From Vanilla planifolia (Eukaryota > Streptophyta > Magnoliopsida > Asparagales > Orchidaceae), in NCBI GenBank assembly GCA_023846275.1, contig CM043869.1:34354737-34418736 (forward strand): a DNA stretch of 64,000 nucleotides, written 5' to 3'. Numbering within the stretch: the stretch's first letter is position 1; each line of letters starts with the position of its first letter. Made by a program: the position numbers and the translations under genes. Below the pieces are notes generated by a model. It did no database searches. It was not told where the DNA came from and worked only from the letters and a program-made list of their open reading frames with translations. This document shows, piece by piece, positions 24,401-36,985 of this stretch.

Positions 24401-25950
24401 CTTCTACATTGATTTTAAAGACTCCTATTTGGTATTGCAAGAAGCAAAAGAGAAATAAAAGAAGATGTTAATTGGCACCCAAGATCGAGAAAGGCTAGTG
24501 ATGAAAAGGGGATGCCACATGAGTGATATCAAAATAGTTCAACTCTTAGAAGGATATTTAAGAAAACTTAGATATGGATACTAGGTGTAAAACTAGTGAA
24601 AAAAAGGTTAGAAAAGACATTAGTAAGAAATTAGAAAGGAAATAAAAACCGAGGTGATGAGCATGGCTCGACCTTTTAAAAGGGAAAACATATTTGTACT
24701 TTTTATGATTGTGTATGATATTTTTTTATGTTTAAAATGCATGACATGAAAACTTGAAAGCTAGATAGAAAACTAAAATATTTTTGTTCATAGATTGGAT
24801 AGTATAATTGACATGATAATAAAGTGTGATATTCATAAAATATTTGACAAAAAATAGAATAGAATGAATCATATAATATAGTATCATATAACATAAAATG
24901 TGACATGACATGAAGTAAACAATTTAAATGATTCAAAAAAATCATATAGTATAATATCATGTTATCATATAGTATAAGATTATCATAAAGATAGACATAA
25001 TAATATTTTTAGAGGAACAAAAATAATACATAAGCAAAATAAAATGTTGTATCATATGATTTAAAAAATAGTATAATATGATAAGATGAGAACAGAAGGA
25101 GCTAAGTGAATAATGTATCATATAATATGATTCCACATAATTATATAATATAATATTATGATTAAAGAAAATATGTTAGAGCTAATGTTATTAAATTGAA
25201 TTTTCAATAAAAATTAGACCATTTTAAAAGTACAATAATATGAGTAGAGAATAGATTGAGAATAGTGTACCATACAATATGACAATATCATATAATGTGA
25301 TCATATGAGTAGGTTAAAGTAAAAAAGATTATACTGACTAATCTAATAATATGAGTAGAGCAAAACAAATGAGAATTTTATATAATATGATATATGAAAT
25401 TGTTTTGTATAATGAGATGAGAAGATTAAAAAGAATTGTATAGACTACAATGTAGTATGGACAGAAGAGAAAAGAAATGGGTAAGATTATGAGAATCATA
25501 TAATACAATTTTGTAAATCATAATAATAGGATTAATTAAATGATTTGACAAATCAGCTTAAACAAATAAGGGTATATGGGTGACCATCTGTGATAGCACA
25601 ATATGAAGAATGGTAAAGTACTTGTACAATTAGAAGAAGAGAAGTGAGAGGATTGGATTAGATCGAACAATCCTGTGCATGAATAGTTACATGGAATTTT
25701 CATACAATATGAAGATTGGAATCATATGGAATGAAAGAGAAATAAAAAATGAAAAAAATAATAAAAAATTGTGATAAAAAGCTATTATTTTGGTTTAAAA
25801 AATCTATTTTCTAAGAAATTATTATCAAAGCTGAGGTCAAAACTATTGTTAAACAACTTTCTAAATAGTTATTATTTTGATCTAAAAGTTCTATATTCAA
25901 AGCTGTTTCTAAATAGCTTTTTGAAAAGCTAAGTTAGTGGTTTAATGCCA
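21491..25950. other. LTR-like AT-rich zone rich in ATCATAxxATATGAT motifs, no gene
   Basis: The pol relic ends sharply at the left edge, which suggests an insertion. Motifs such as CATACAATATGATCAAG (about 21926), ATCATATAATATAGT (about 24868) and CATACAATATGAC (about 25272) recur many times. A TATA-like AATATAAAAG at 22791-22800, followed by GC-richer DNA with a few CpGs, looks like an LTR promoter and leader on the plus strand. The minus-strand frame at 23549-23773 is a low-complexity Phe/Ile run. No coding region was recognised. Confidence 0.45.
22791..22800 (+). promoter_or_regulatory. Possible LTR TATA box
   Basis: AATATAAAAG followed by GCAAGTGAGGCTGAGGATGG, a local rise in G+C, and CAAGTCCGAAGC about 190 bp on. 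The composition change is typical of the U3/R junction of a plant LTR; no direct proof. Confidence 0.3.
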
Positions 25951-26013
25951 ATTGAGTTTACCCTAGTTGTTGCAAGTTGAATTTGGGTCGACGTGTCAAG
26001 GGTCGAGCATTTG

Positions 26014-26240
26014 TGTGCATTCTGGGTTGCCTGAACCTTTCTGTTGACAAGTTGAACTAGCAAGTTGGTGCATAAATGGTAGATCTATGTGCATTTGTAG
26101 GTCAAATTTGGGTTGCTTTTTCTTAGATTGGCTAGAAGAATCCATGTGCATTCATGGGTTGCATGAACTATTTATTTGATGGGTTGGACTGGTGTATTGA
26201 TGAGTCTTTAGTGGATCCATGTGCATTTGTGGGTTTGCAT
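26014..26240. repeat. Degenerate short tandem array, period 57-75 bp
   Basis: TGTGCAT-headed units begin at 26014, 26088, 26145 and 26220. Three carry GGGTTGC/GGGTTTGC next, and two carry TGAACTxxTT...GTTGxACTxG. The spacing 74, 57, 75 suggests that one unit lost about 18 bp. It is less AT-rich than its surroundings. Confidence 0.7.
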
Positions 26241-28679
26241 AGCTTTGAATGGTCTTTTTCTTCTCACAAATCTCATAGACCCAAGATCTAAAATGATCTA
26301 TAAGATATGTTTATTGAATTATTTGAAATCAACATAGCTCGAGCCATCGTTGAGTTGAGTAGCGTTAGCGTCTATCAATAATGGAAGTGGCAGTTGGCAG
26401 AACTAACAAAAATGGGCCTAATCAGCTATTTTTTTAATCCATTTTGTGTTTTTAATTTGAATTTGGAGCTCATATAATAGTTTTAGGCTCTTTCTTGACT
26501 TTACATATAAAAAATAGATACTTTTATTAGCTAAAAGCATTGGACATCTCAGATTGGCTCTTATGCATTAAAAATCTTGATGGTAACCAATGTCCTCACC
26601 AGATTGACTACCTTGTATTGTTGAATATTAGATCGTCTAGTCCCAATAAACCCTAAGGCAATACAAGTGAATTGTCTTAAGCTTATGAGCTTCAAATTCC
26701 ATTAAACTTGTTTAGACAACTAATATTACAAACATATAACATAAATGCTAATGCATAATCAACCCTAACATGTAGCTAAAGTAAAGGTATTAGCAATAAC
26801 AAACACTAGCATTAATAGCTATCATAATGAAGTAGTATGAATTTGTGACATCAATTCACCAACTATGAAAGAACTTAGCCCTTACAATTGATAAAAAAAA
26901 GAACAACACATGTAAAATCTTTTTATTGTCTCTAAAGGTAGGAAAATATTGTTATCTCCAGTCAAGGTTGTGCTATTTAGAACATTTGACATCAAATTTG
27001 TCACTAATAACTAGAATTGGCTATTTAATCTAAACATGTGGTGGTGAAACTCTAATGGAAAATATGTTCTCAAGCACTAGCAAATCTTTTTTTGGAAGCA
27101 AAATTGTCAATGCAATCATATCACCTATAATAAGATAATTAACAAGTGTGTTATTGTTCAAACTGATCTTCAAACAATAAGCATAAATCTTTCTAATTGA
27201 AGCCAAGCTGTGGGAACATAATAAATCCAAGAATGGAACACTAATGATCAAGGCATGTGATGCATATAAGAAGTTGTTTGCATAAACTATTGATAATGGC
27301 AAGTTTGATGGATTAAGGGGCCTTTTGGAAGATAATGGAGAAACTAACTCCAAGGAATCAATGTCTAAAGGAAGCAAACTATTTAAACCTTCTAGCAAAC
27401 ATAGAATCTCAAGATTTTCAAAGAAAGATAACAAATCTGGCTAAGAAATGTCTAATGAAATTTGCATTGCACTAGAAGTGCAAAAAAATGATGTCGATAA
27501 GGAGTTTCATGGAAAAAATGTGGATGAAAAAAGTGGAATCATTAAAAATCTAGAAATTTTAGCATGATACTATGAATCTAACTATGGAATCTATTAACCA
27601 AAATGAAAGGGAAAACTACAAACAAGTTATAGAAAAAAACAAAGCATTTGGTTGTGATGGGTTGCAATTTATAATAATGGCAAAAAACAACCCCTTAATA
27701 ATACTATTATCTAATTTTGGATGTAACCTATGTTCTTCCTTAAACAACAATAAGTATTGAGAATAATCTCTTCTAATGTCATGATAATTCCCATAAGATG
27801 ATTACTCTATTTTAACCCAATCATTCTGTTTGTCATTATCTCATTTGGCCTAATTGGTAACATGATTACTCCTAGTGCTATTTAAACTATTCTCAATTAG
27901 AAACTCACAAATACATACTAAAGTCATCAAATTCTTACTTCAAACAATCATTTTCATGAAGATATTTTGCTTCCCTTGTTTCCCCTCAATAATCAACTTG
28001 AAGAAAATGGTAATAAAATCTTGTGCATATATTTCTTTAGGATTTTTTATGATATTAAATATTTTTTTAATATTTCAAAATTTTCTTGTCTCTAAATTGG
28101 CAACTTATTAAGGGTTGGGGGAAAGGATAATATAGAATATTAAAGGTCTATACCCTCATTTCAAAAGTTCTCCAAATAATGCCGCCACTAGGAAAACGTT
28201 AATTTAGAAGTTTCCCATATTGAACCCACCCCTTTTTGGTTTTTCATATATTTTTTATTTCATTGATAAGCCAATCCTTAGCTCTACAGGAATTGCATAA
28301 GGTGACTTTTTTTATTGGTTCACTCACTAACACATTCATGTCAAAATAGTCCATAAGTTGCTACATCTTTCTTAATCCCGAAGTTCCCATACATCATGTT
28401 TGAACTAGTTATTCTTCTAATGGATCATGATGGTCCTCACCTACTATTGTGGAAAATAATAATGCATAGTGCTCTTATTTAGTAGCTTCATCTAAGATTC
28501 TTTGTTACTTTATCTTCTATAAATTCAATTATTAACATATTAGTATCTTGATTAGAATAGTGTAAGATAGTATCACATCTCCTTGGCAAACAAAATTAAC
28601 ATTGTGAGAGTAAAACTAAAATGTTATCTTCAAGAATGAGTTTTCCTTTATCTAGGGTGGTTATTTTAGACATAGGATT
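26241..28679. other. AT-rich DNA, no gene recognised
   Basis: It contains the longest uninterrupted frame outside the IPT gene (27030-27434, minus, 134 residues) and a 62-codon plus frame at 27572-27760. Neither shows a domain I recognise. Being downstream of the minus-strand gag relic, part of this stretch could be its pol region decayed beyond recognition. Confidence 0.4.
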
Positions 28680-29060
28680 GAGATTTTTTGAGTGAGATTT
28701 TTTTCTTTGACCTCCCATCTCTTGTTATTATTCAAATTCCAAGGGCATTTTTTAGTTATTTTCTAAAAAATAAACATCATATTGAAAAATCTTCTTATGT
28801 ATTTTTGGTCATAGTCTAGTCATAAACCAAGTAATAATTGAACTCTTAAGCTCATCCAACTTGTATCACATATTTTGCTATGCTAACCATACTTTGCCTC
28901 AATTAATAAAATTCATTTAGCATTTTCTTATGATAAAAATAAGAAGATATTGCTCTTTTAGTATTTCCTTCATCATTCCCCATATTTTTATAATGTCTCT
29001 ATTAAAACTATAAATATTCTCTTGACAACACCACAATAAATTGTAACTTGATGTATTGAT
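28680..29060 (-). pseudogene. Ty3/gypsy-type gag relic
   Basis: Minus-strand translation gives MMKEILKEQYL (about 28945-28980), the position of the WxxMKxxLRxxFLP helix of retrotransposon gag. It is followed by MLNEFYxLRQSMVSIAKYV, equivalent to the LxxLxQGxxSVxEYxxxF segment, then LKSSIITWFMTRLxPKIHKK and YDVYFLEN, equivalent to RxxxGLxxxIxxEL...SLEEA. Stops and frameshifts break it. The primer-binding relic about 530 bp upstream on the same strand supports the assignment. Downstream pol was not found. Confidence 0.65.
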
Positions 29061-29590
29061 TTATTTTTTTAATCTAATCCTACAATGCTCAGGAATATCA
29101 TACAAGTCAAAATATTAATCCATGTTGATAAGAAAATCCATAAATATCTTGGCATTACTTCTCTCATCCAAAGTATTGACCTTGACTTTAACTTGTTTGG
29201 TGATTTCATCATCATCCTCTTAAGGTGTTCTATGTTAATATCATCTTTCTTTTTAATCTACTCTTATCTTCCTCCTTTTTGCAACCTCTAAGTGATCTTC
29301 TATTCCTAAGGATGCCATGTTTTGTTCAATGATCTATTTTATTCTTATTCTATTAATCACTCTTGTAATCAAAGTTTGGCTTGCTAAATTTTGATGCTTT
29401 GCTCATACATTCAATTTGTTAATTCTCCCTTAGAGTAAGAGTGAACAATTAGGTACTTTTAGAATAAATTAATTAAAGGTTATATGCCATTAATGATTGG
29501 TTGTTTACAATCTTCTAAATATTAATTAGTTCTTGAATTGGGTCGATGGAATGTTATATGATGGTAAGGTACAAATACACTCAGTTAAGA

Positions 29591-29602
29591 GCTCTAATAC
29601 TA
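29591..29602 (-). other. Primer-binding-site relic (initiator tRNA-Met type)
   Basis: The complement reads TAGTATTAGAGC against TGGTATCAGAGC, 10 of 12, both differences being transitions of the decay type (G-to-A, C-to-T). It lies upstream of the gag relic on the same strand, at the place expected next to a 5' LTR. Confidence 0.65.
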
Positions 29603-32600
29603 GTTTAATGTTGAATGGAATCATGGGAGTTGACTATGCCACTTATAGGAGGCATTTGTTCCCAACTTAGACTAGGTTAACTTGAGAGTAAGATTAAACT
29701 CTGTTAATTTTGTAAAGAATGTTTTCTAGGAATTTTAATTTCAAACAAATTAAAAAAATTCAAAAATTCAAAAATAATATGCTAATCTTTAAATTGTATT
29801 CTTTTCTAAAAGTTAAAATAGTATTTAATGCTTAATTAATAGCATAAAGCTCCTTAAAAATTCCAAATAAGTTTGACTCATAAATCCTCTATTATTTAAC
29901 AATTTGAAGGACCCTTAATTTTTTAGTGCTTAAAGATTCCAACCACATATCCAACTTAAGTGCTTGAATCTTATCAAGAAACTAGATTGAAATTACTTTG
30001 TGATTTCAAAAATTGAAGCTTATTGCAAATCTTTTGAAATCATCCCCAAACTAAACATTCAAGAACTAATTCAATTCAAGACATGGGCAAAATTTCTAAC
30101 TTCTTTGTTTTTAAAATTTTAACTAATCTCGAGGACTTAATTTTAAACTACTATGAATTAATTTGTAACAAAATTCATTCTAAGTATTGGAATGCTCTAG
30201 CATAAAATTCCTAATTATGAGCAACCAAACTAGCAAGAGAGCCTAACTTGAAGTCTTACCAAACACATGCCTAAATACTTGAATTATTTTTGGGCAACAT
30301 GAAACAATTTATATGCAACTTTTAAGGCCTTGATTAATTACCATAAGTGCATCTAAAAATCAAACTAAGACTAATGAATTGTAGTTCTTTCAACTAATTT
30401 TCTCAAACATCAATTTACCACAATAATAATAAAATTAATTACACTAGTGTTCTAAAGTTTACAATCTAGTATTTTTTGGCAAATAACTATAAAGATTAAG
30501 AAAGTAGATGAGAAGTGATATAGTAAAACATAAGTTGAGCTTACCAACCTTTAATATTAAATATATACCCACCATGATCTTTTGTTAGCTTTGAACCATA
30601 TTGAATTCAACACTTGATAGATTCTTTAACTTTACATTAAGGAGAAGAAGTGAAGAGATGACACACTTTACTAGTTGAAGGAGAAAGGGCTTAATGCTTT
30701 TGAAAATATCTTCATTAGCTTCCAAAGACTTGGACACAAAGCTTACATTGGATTTGTGTGAAGTAGATAATAACAAAATTAAGAAAGATCTTAACTAACT
30801 CAAAGTATGGTAAGATTGTTTGGTTTATTTGACTTAATTACCCAAAATGCTTTAACTAAACATAAGCATGATTGGGGGACTACATAGAGAAGGTAGAATA
30901 AATAGCTTGAGGAAATTGTTTTACTACCCAACAGGTTTAGCTTGAGCTAACTTCCCCAAACTATGTGGCATAAGCATTGATGGCTACCATAGGACCACTC
31001 CATGTAATTGTTATGAACCTTAAACTCATATAAAAAAAATTGGATTGATATAAGCACACTTTTAATCCCATTGGATGAATTCAAGGTGACTATCAATACA
31101 AAAGTATAACATACAATCTAATACATTATCAAATTACATAATGTTGCAAAAATATAGTTACCAATAATAGCAAAGATTGATATCAACACTTATCTCTATG
31201 AGGTATGTTGGTCATGCCACCTCATTTTTTTTCCTTTTGTTATTTGAATAAAGTCTTAACTCATAATTGATTATAAGAAAAATTAATATAGTTTATGTCA
31301 TAATTTAATGGATTGGTTTTATGATGATAAGCTATGAAGGACATTAATTACAATATACTTTTGAGACACTTTCTACTCCTACTCTTCTTCTCTTCTTTTT
31401 TTTTCTTTTCGATGACTTTCTCATTATGAAGTTTTTTGTCTCTATATAACATATCTAGTTTGTTCCATATCTCAAAGATACTTGTTAGAAATGAAACATT
31501 TTTATATATGGATTAAGATATCACAAGAAAAAAATATCTAGACATGAAATTTAATCTTGATATCAATTTTGATGTCATATGGAACCATGCGAGGGGTGAA
31601 TAGTACTTCTACAAAATTTTTTTCATGCAAGAGATTATGTTGCAAATAGAAAACAAAAACTTTAATGGATAAAATAAACAAGAAAATAAATATTAATAAT
31701 GTTCTAGTAATTTAACAACATTATTGATAGATATCAACTCCTTATCACTATGGTAATGCTTTTCTCACTTAAAATCCTTTACAGTGGATGAACAAACATC
31801 AACTTAGAGGAGGGCTATTTATTCTTGATGTCCTAGATTTCTTTGGAACCATGGCAATAAGGCAGTAGGCATTACTAAAATTCATAAAGCATTTTATTTG
31901 GAAACTCTCTTAATTCACTAAGTCTCTTTTCAGCATTGAAGACTAATCAAGACAATTCAACATTTTGATTCGTTGTGTGTATATAAGTATTTACACCCAT
32001 TGAAATCTGTATGATCAATCTTCATCATCGAATATTATTCATTTCATCAACAACATACTTGTAAAAAGTAGCAATGATCCAAGAGTACAATATGTCTCAA
32101 GAAAAAGGACTTCCAAGGCTTATTGTGTTAGCATGCTTGTCTCTTATTGGTGACTATTACCTTGCCTAAATTCTACACATAGAGCATGCATGATTTGCAT
32201 GAGAATTAGTGATGTAAGCTATTAAAAGACAAGGGTAGCACAAGATATTGGAAAAGGAAATAAGCTTTCTTAATAGGTAGGAACTTAAGGCAACTTGTTC
32301 TTGAACTTGGAGGATGAAAGAACCCAAAAAGAACCTTCAAAAGATTTCTAAGGCTACCAACTCTTAGCTTTCATTAAATCTCCTTCTTTCTCCATCTTTC
32401 TAGAAAGAGGGACTCCCTTAGTAATTCATTGCTTCACTTTTTTCATGAATAAAAATATCCAAAATGCAAGAATACACACTTGTTCTCATTTACTTAACAT
32501 AATAGTATTTATCACTATTACCTCCATGTTTTTTTCTTCAAATTATGATTTTTTTTTCATTTAAAATATTTAAATATAATTTTGTTCTTCTTGAGCATTG

Positions 32601-33699
32601 GCCATGCAAGATTGACAGTATACATATTAACAAAGACTTAAAATAATTTGTAGTTTTTAAAAACAATTTGTGTGACATTGTTTTTTTAGTATAAGCAAGC
32701 TTATATTTTGTTTTGCATTATTAATTAAGAGTAGTGTTAAAATTTTAATTTATAATTAATGTAACTTCTAATTATTGACATAATTTTTTGGATTATTGGG
32801 AATTCACCTAAATATATAATGAGTCTAATTTGATCATTTGGTTTAATTCTCTTAAAAGTTTATGCTAAAAGCAAGGTTTATCTAAAAGCATAGCCATGCT
32901 TGGTTGAGTTCAATTTATGATTGATATGGAGCTTAATAGTTTTTCTAATATAGATTAATAGAGATATGACAACTTTGTAATTACTTAGAAATCTATTGAG
33001 TGATCAACACACTTACCATATTTTGACCATATATGATAGATCAATTGATGTAATTAGTATGCAAAGTGAAAGGCTTGGTAGATTAAGTTGACATCATTAG
33101 TGTTCAACATGACATTAATTTAGTTAATCATAAGATTCTACACTTATAGGGACAAATAATATAAATGTGACTCAATTGAAAAAAATTATTGAATAATTAA
33201 TTTTTATACCATATTACAATTTAAATAGTGCTAGAGTGATAATAATAAATAACTAATATGATTACTTCCCATAATTCTATGCAAGTTTTAGATTATTGGG
33301 ATTTTTATTATTGGTTTCATACAATTGGTGATCACATCAACACATTTATATTGAAATTGACCATTATTTTCACAAAAAGGGATTGCTTTATTGTTTAATA
33401 ATTATATTATTAATTCCATTATTTTTTTTGTAATGTGTCTCACAATAAGTCATTATTTTGAAATATTTTTTTTATATGCTAGGTGTCACAATTTTATCTT
33501 CAAGAAATGCTAATGTCTTAATGTCATATTCTTTTGCATACAATCTAAAAACATTTAACCTCTTTCTGGTATAAGAAGATTCATTTATTATATACCAAAT
33601 TAAAGTAAATTAACATTTCTTTTAATTCAATGATTGCAAATAATAATTTATGAGCAATTCCAACTCTTTTTAATTTTATATTAGGACCATTATATATAT
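29603..33699. other. AT-rich DNA: probable LTR at the left, otherwise nothing recognised
   Basis: The part directly right of the primer-binding relic should be the LTR of the minus-strand gag element; its outer end is not visible. CATGGGAGTTGACTATGCC near 29625 is a less decayed patch. A segment near 31580-31810 has the layout of a copia LTR end (GAGGGGTGAATAG, then TAAAATCCTTTACAGTGGAT), but no second copy was identified. Confidence 0.4.
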
Positions 33700-35700
33700 A
33701 TTTGAACAAATCTATATTTACACAATAGAAGATCACACGAAAGTTCTTCGATTTGATTTAGATCATATCTAAAGTCTTGAATGGTTCAATTAGAGTTAAA
33801 ACAAGTATTGATCGTCTAATTTGTATTTGATCAAAAGAAGGAAATAGGTTTTTTAAGTACAATGGGACCTAAAAAAATAGGTGTATCACTACAAAGTGAG
33901 AAAAGAAAAACTCACTTTTTAAGTTTTTGTTGGTTTCATCGTAATTGAAGTAATTTTTTAACATAAGTAGAATGTTTCTTTTTCACATTCTTTATTTTTA
34001 TAAAATAATTGCAAAAGCCATATCTCGTTACGAGTGATCAGTTAAAATCATCTTGATAGAGATGACAGGTCCATTCTATATATTCTCAATATGATCAATT
34101 ATAACAAGTCACACACTCATATTCCGGAAATGAAATATCGAAACAAATCAATTTCACGATCGAACTACCAGAATGATCTTTCAACCCAAGTCTTAAATAA
34201 TTCTTAATTAATTAATTAATCTTCAATTGAAGTTTTAAGTCAGTCTAGTAAAATCATTTTTTTTATTGAAAAACTAGGACTTCTGAGTTTTATGAACTAA
34301 TTTGTTGGAATTCCATCCGCCCACCACTCTTTGTTGGCTTCCCATGTCCCTCCAATCATGGTGCCTTATTGTGAGCTATAAGGGGAAGGTGAGTGAATGG
34401 ACAATGGGCAAAGGAACGTAAAATGGGAATGAGTAGTTAGTTGGTAGAAGAGCAGCTTGTAATGAGGGATTGGATAGCCATAAATAGTGACAGTGGAAAT
34501 GCTCATAAAAATTTCGTTAGCTCTACTTTCATGTTGATATTAATCAAATGATGCAATATAAGAAGTAACAATTCAACCATGAATCATTAAACAACACTAT
34601 AAAATGTGACTTGTTAAATTGCTCTTTTGGAAGTAGAAGTCCTACTTCTCCACTTACTATGAAACGAATAAAAACTATAAGTATGAGAAGTCACTTCATA
34701 GTTTGCAAATGAAGTGTTATTTTTTTCAATTTCACCACCTCGATGATAATTTTTTTCAATTTCACCACCTCGATGATAATTTTTTTCAATTTCACCACCT
34801 CGATGATAAAATCGTCAAGGTCGTTTAAGTTTTTTTAATCCTTCTCACATTAAAGGAGTGTCAATATTGCTAATTACTAGTCAAATCTTATCATCACTCA
34901 TCCACAATAGTTGTCTTCTATCATGATCTGTTTGCCTTCTCACTTATTTATGTCAAGGCATCAACCAAATGTCAAGGATTTGTTTGTTTTGTTATAAGTG
35001 AGGGAGAAATAAAACTTATTTTTATCAATATAAAATTCTTGAAATCACTTTTCTGAATACTACTAGCTATTCATTGAGGAAGTGATATTTCTTATAGAAT
35101 ACCATTTGGTCGATAAGAAAGGAACGTCAATGCAAGAACACCTTATATCATTTTTGCATGTGAACATTACAAATTTAGAAATATTTTCACACAACAAATA
35201 AACTTTAGAAATATTCTCCAACTTTAGAGTCAATCAAAAGCTAATGAGTGGGCACTATTTTCAATCATTTTATTAATACCTTTAGAGCTTTGTAAGCATC
35301 ATTTAAACTATAATGACAGTTCCATCAATAGAAGGTGATATTATTTATATATTCTCGGACTAGTGGAAAAGCTTGTAGACAAAAATGTTGCTAGAAATCG
35401 TGGTTCTGAAGCTTTGCTTGAGTGATGGAGAATGATGACAAATTTATTGAATGAAATTATATTAACTGCTTTGGTTCACGGTATTAAGCATTGCTGCAAA
35501 GCTGGTCAATAGACGGATGATCTCTTGTTGAAGGGAATATTAAAAGAAAATTGGGTGAAGGACAAACGACAGATGCTAACCGGTAAAGACGAGTGGGTAT
35601 CAGTTGAAATTACTTGCGTTAATGGACGGATAATGTGGCGCTATGTCACTTCAATTGGCATAAGATGATGTGACATTTGTTTTGTGGTGATCTATTTGGG
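33700..35700. other. CpG-retaining patch without a recognised gene
   Basis: CG dinucleotides are clearly denser here (for example about a dozen in 33737-34170 and again in 35357-35640) than in the neighbouring kilobases, and family motifs of the surrounding retroelements are absent. A palindromic CTCGTTACGAG sits at 34025. Frames around 35420-35670 are short and match nothing I know. It may be young inserted DNA, a gene fragment, or unmethylated sequence. Confidence 0.4.
34719..34808. repeat. Perfect minisatellite, 3 x 30 bp
   Basis: Three identical consecutive copies of a 30-bp unit containing CAATTTCACCACCTCGATGA. There is no mismatch between copies, so the amplification is recent compared with the other arrays in the window. 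The unit length is a multiple of three, but no open coding context is present. Confidence 0.97.
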
Positions 35701-36985
35701 ATTTAGTGATCAACCTTTTGTGATCATTGAAGATTGGTTGTTAGGATTTTGATGCAATGAAATGTTTGCTTGTTTTTAAAGATGATTATGACTATTTATG
35801 TGTGACTTATTATAAGTTTAATATAAAAGATTTGGGAAAAGATAAAATATAATTTTTTTAAAAAAATTATATTATAAAAAATAAAATTTTTATAAAATTA
35901 TTTGATAAAAAATCTAAAATTAAAGTGTTTAAAACTTAACACCTAAACTATGTCTATAAATTTAGTGGATAATATTTTTCAATGATCATTAGAGATTTTA
36001 AATATTTTTTGTCATTTTTTTCTTTTTTTTGGCAAATTAAAAGCTTCATTAATGTGAGTGAGCAAAAGTTTTGGATGTAATTCCATCTCATCATTGTAAA
36101 ACATTTGTGGTCTCATAAAGCTATATGAAAAAAGCAATCATATATCAAAAATATCATAAAGTTTTGTTGATTTTGATTTTGTGAAAAATATAAATTTTAA
36201 AAAAATCTAAATATAAAGTATACATAGATGAAAAGAAAACAGTATTCCATCACTAAGAAAAATTTTTATGATGTAACAATAAAATGTTTTTATAATTTAA
36301 TAATTTATAATAAATTATCAAAAAAAGGTACTAATATATACATGATATCAACTTTCAAAGATGCACAAATGATATCCAAGGATAAGACATAAGTTGTTGA
36401 TCATTGAAATCCTTCAAGGAATTATGACCTTAATGAGGTGAATAAAAGCAACATCTTTGATGGTCCCTTGGATCTTTTATTCTTCATTTATCTCAAATTC
36501 AAAGAACCACTCTCATATTGAAATATCAAATACTATGACATCATCTATGAAAATGTAGGTGAAGTAATGCATGTTTTACCTTTTTGCAATCCAACTATAA
36601 GTTTTCATAGAACCTTACCATGCAACTTCCATAATAGGGATACAATGCATGGAAAACTTTCTACTTATTTTCTCAATTAATTATCTAGTGAAAAATATCA
36701 AAGAATGGAGACAATAGAGTCAAACATGGTGCCTTCTTCTTAGCATTCTTGAATAACTTGATATTTTCATTTTAGTGAATTCTTGAAGTATGTACATCTT
36801 TTCTTTTTCTTCCTCTGTGATCTTGATTTTACCTTGTTAGGAAGGTATGCTTAGTTATAATAGCATCTAGTTTGAGTTGTGGTACAAGGATGCCCAACAA
36901 ATGAAAGAGTTCATTGTCATCAACTTATCTATTGGTGATGTAAAAATGAATGCAGTTCATTAGTAAAACATATTTTAGGGCAAAA
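35701..36985. other. AT-rich DNA, no gene recognised
   Basis: Very AT-rich, with runs such as AATTTTTTTAAAAAAATTAT near 35850. No coding frame or family motif. Confidence 0.5.

Noticed and set aside
27030..27434. 134-codon open frame on the minus strand
   Set aside because: It is the longest frame outside the IPT gene, but it has no recognisable domain and its composition is that of the surrounding DNA; there is no support for a gene beyond length.
34719..34808. CRISPR-like array
   Set aside because: The three 30-bp units are directly adjacent with no spacers, and the DNA is plant nuclear in character.
35420..35670. Possible exon in the CpG-retaining patch
   Set aside because: The translation is interrupted by stops and matches nothing I know; no splice-site pattern could be supported.
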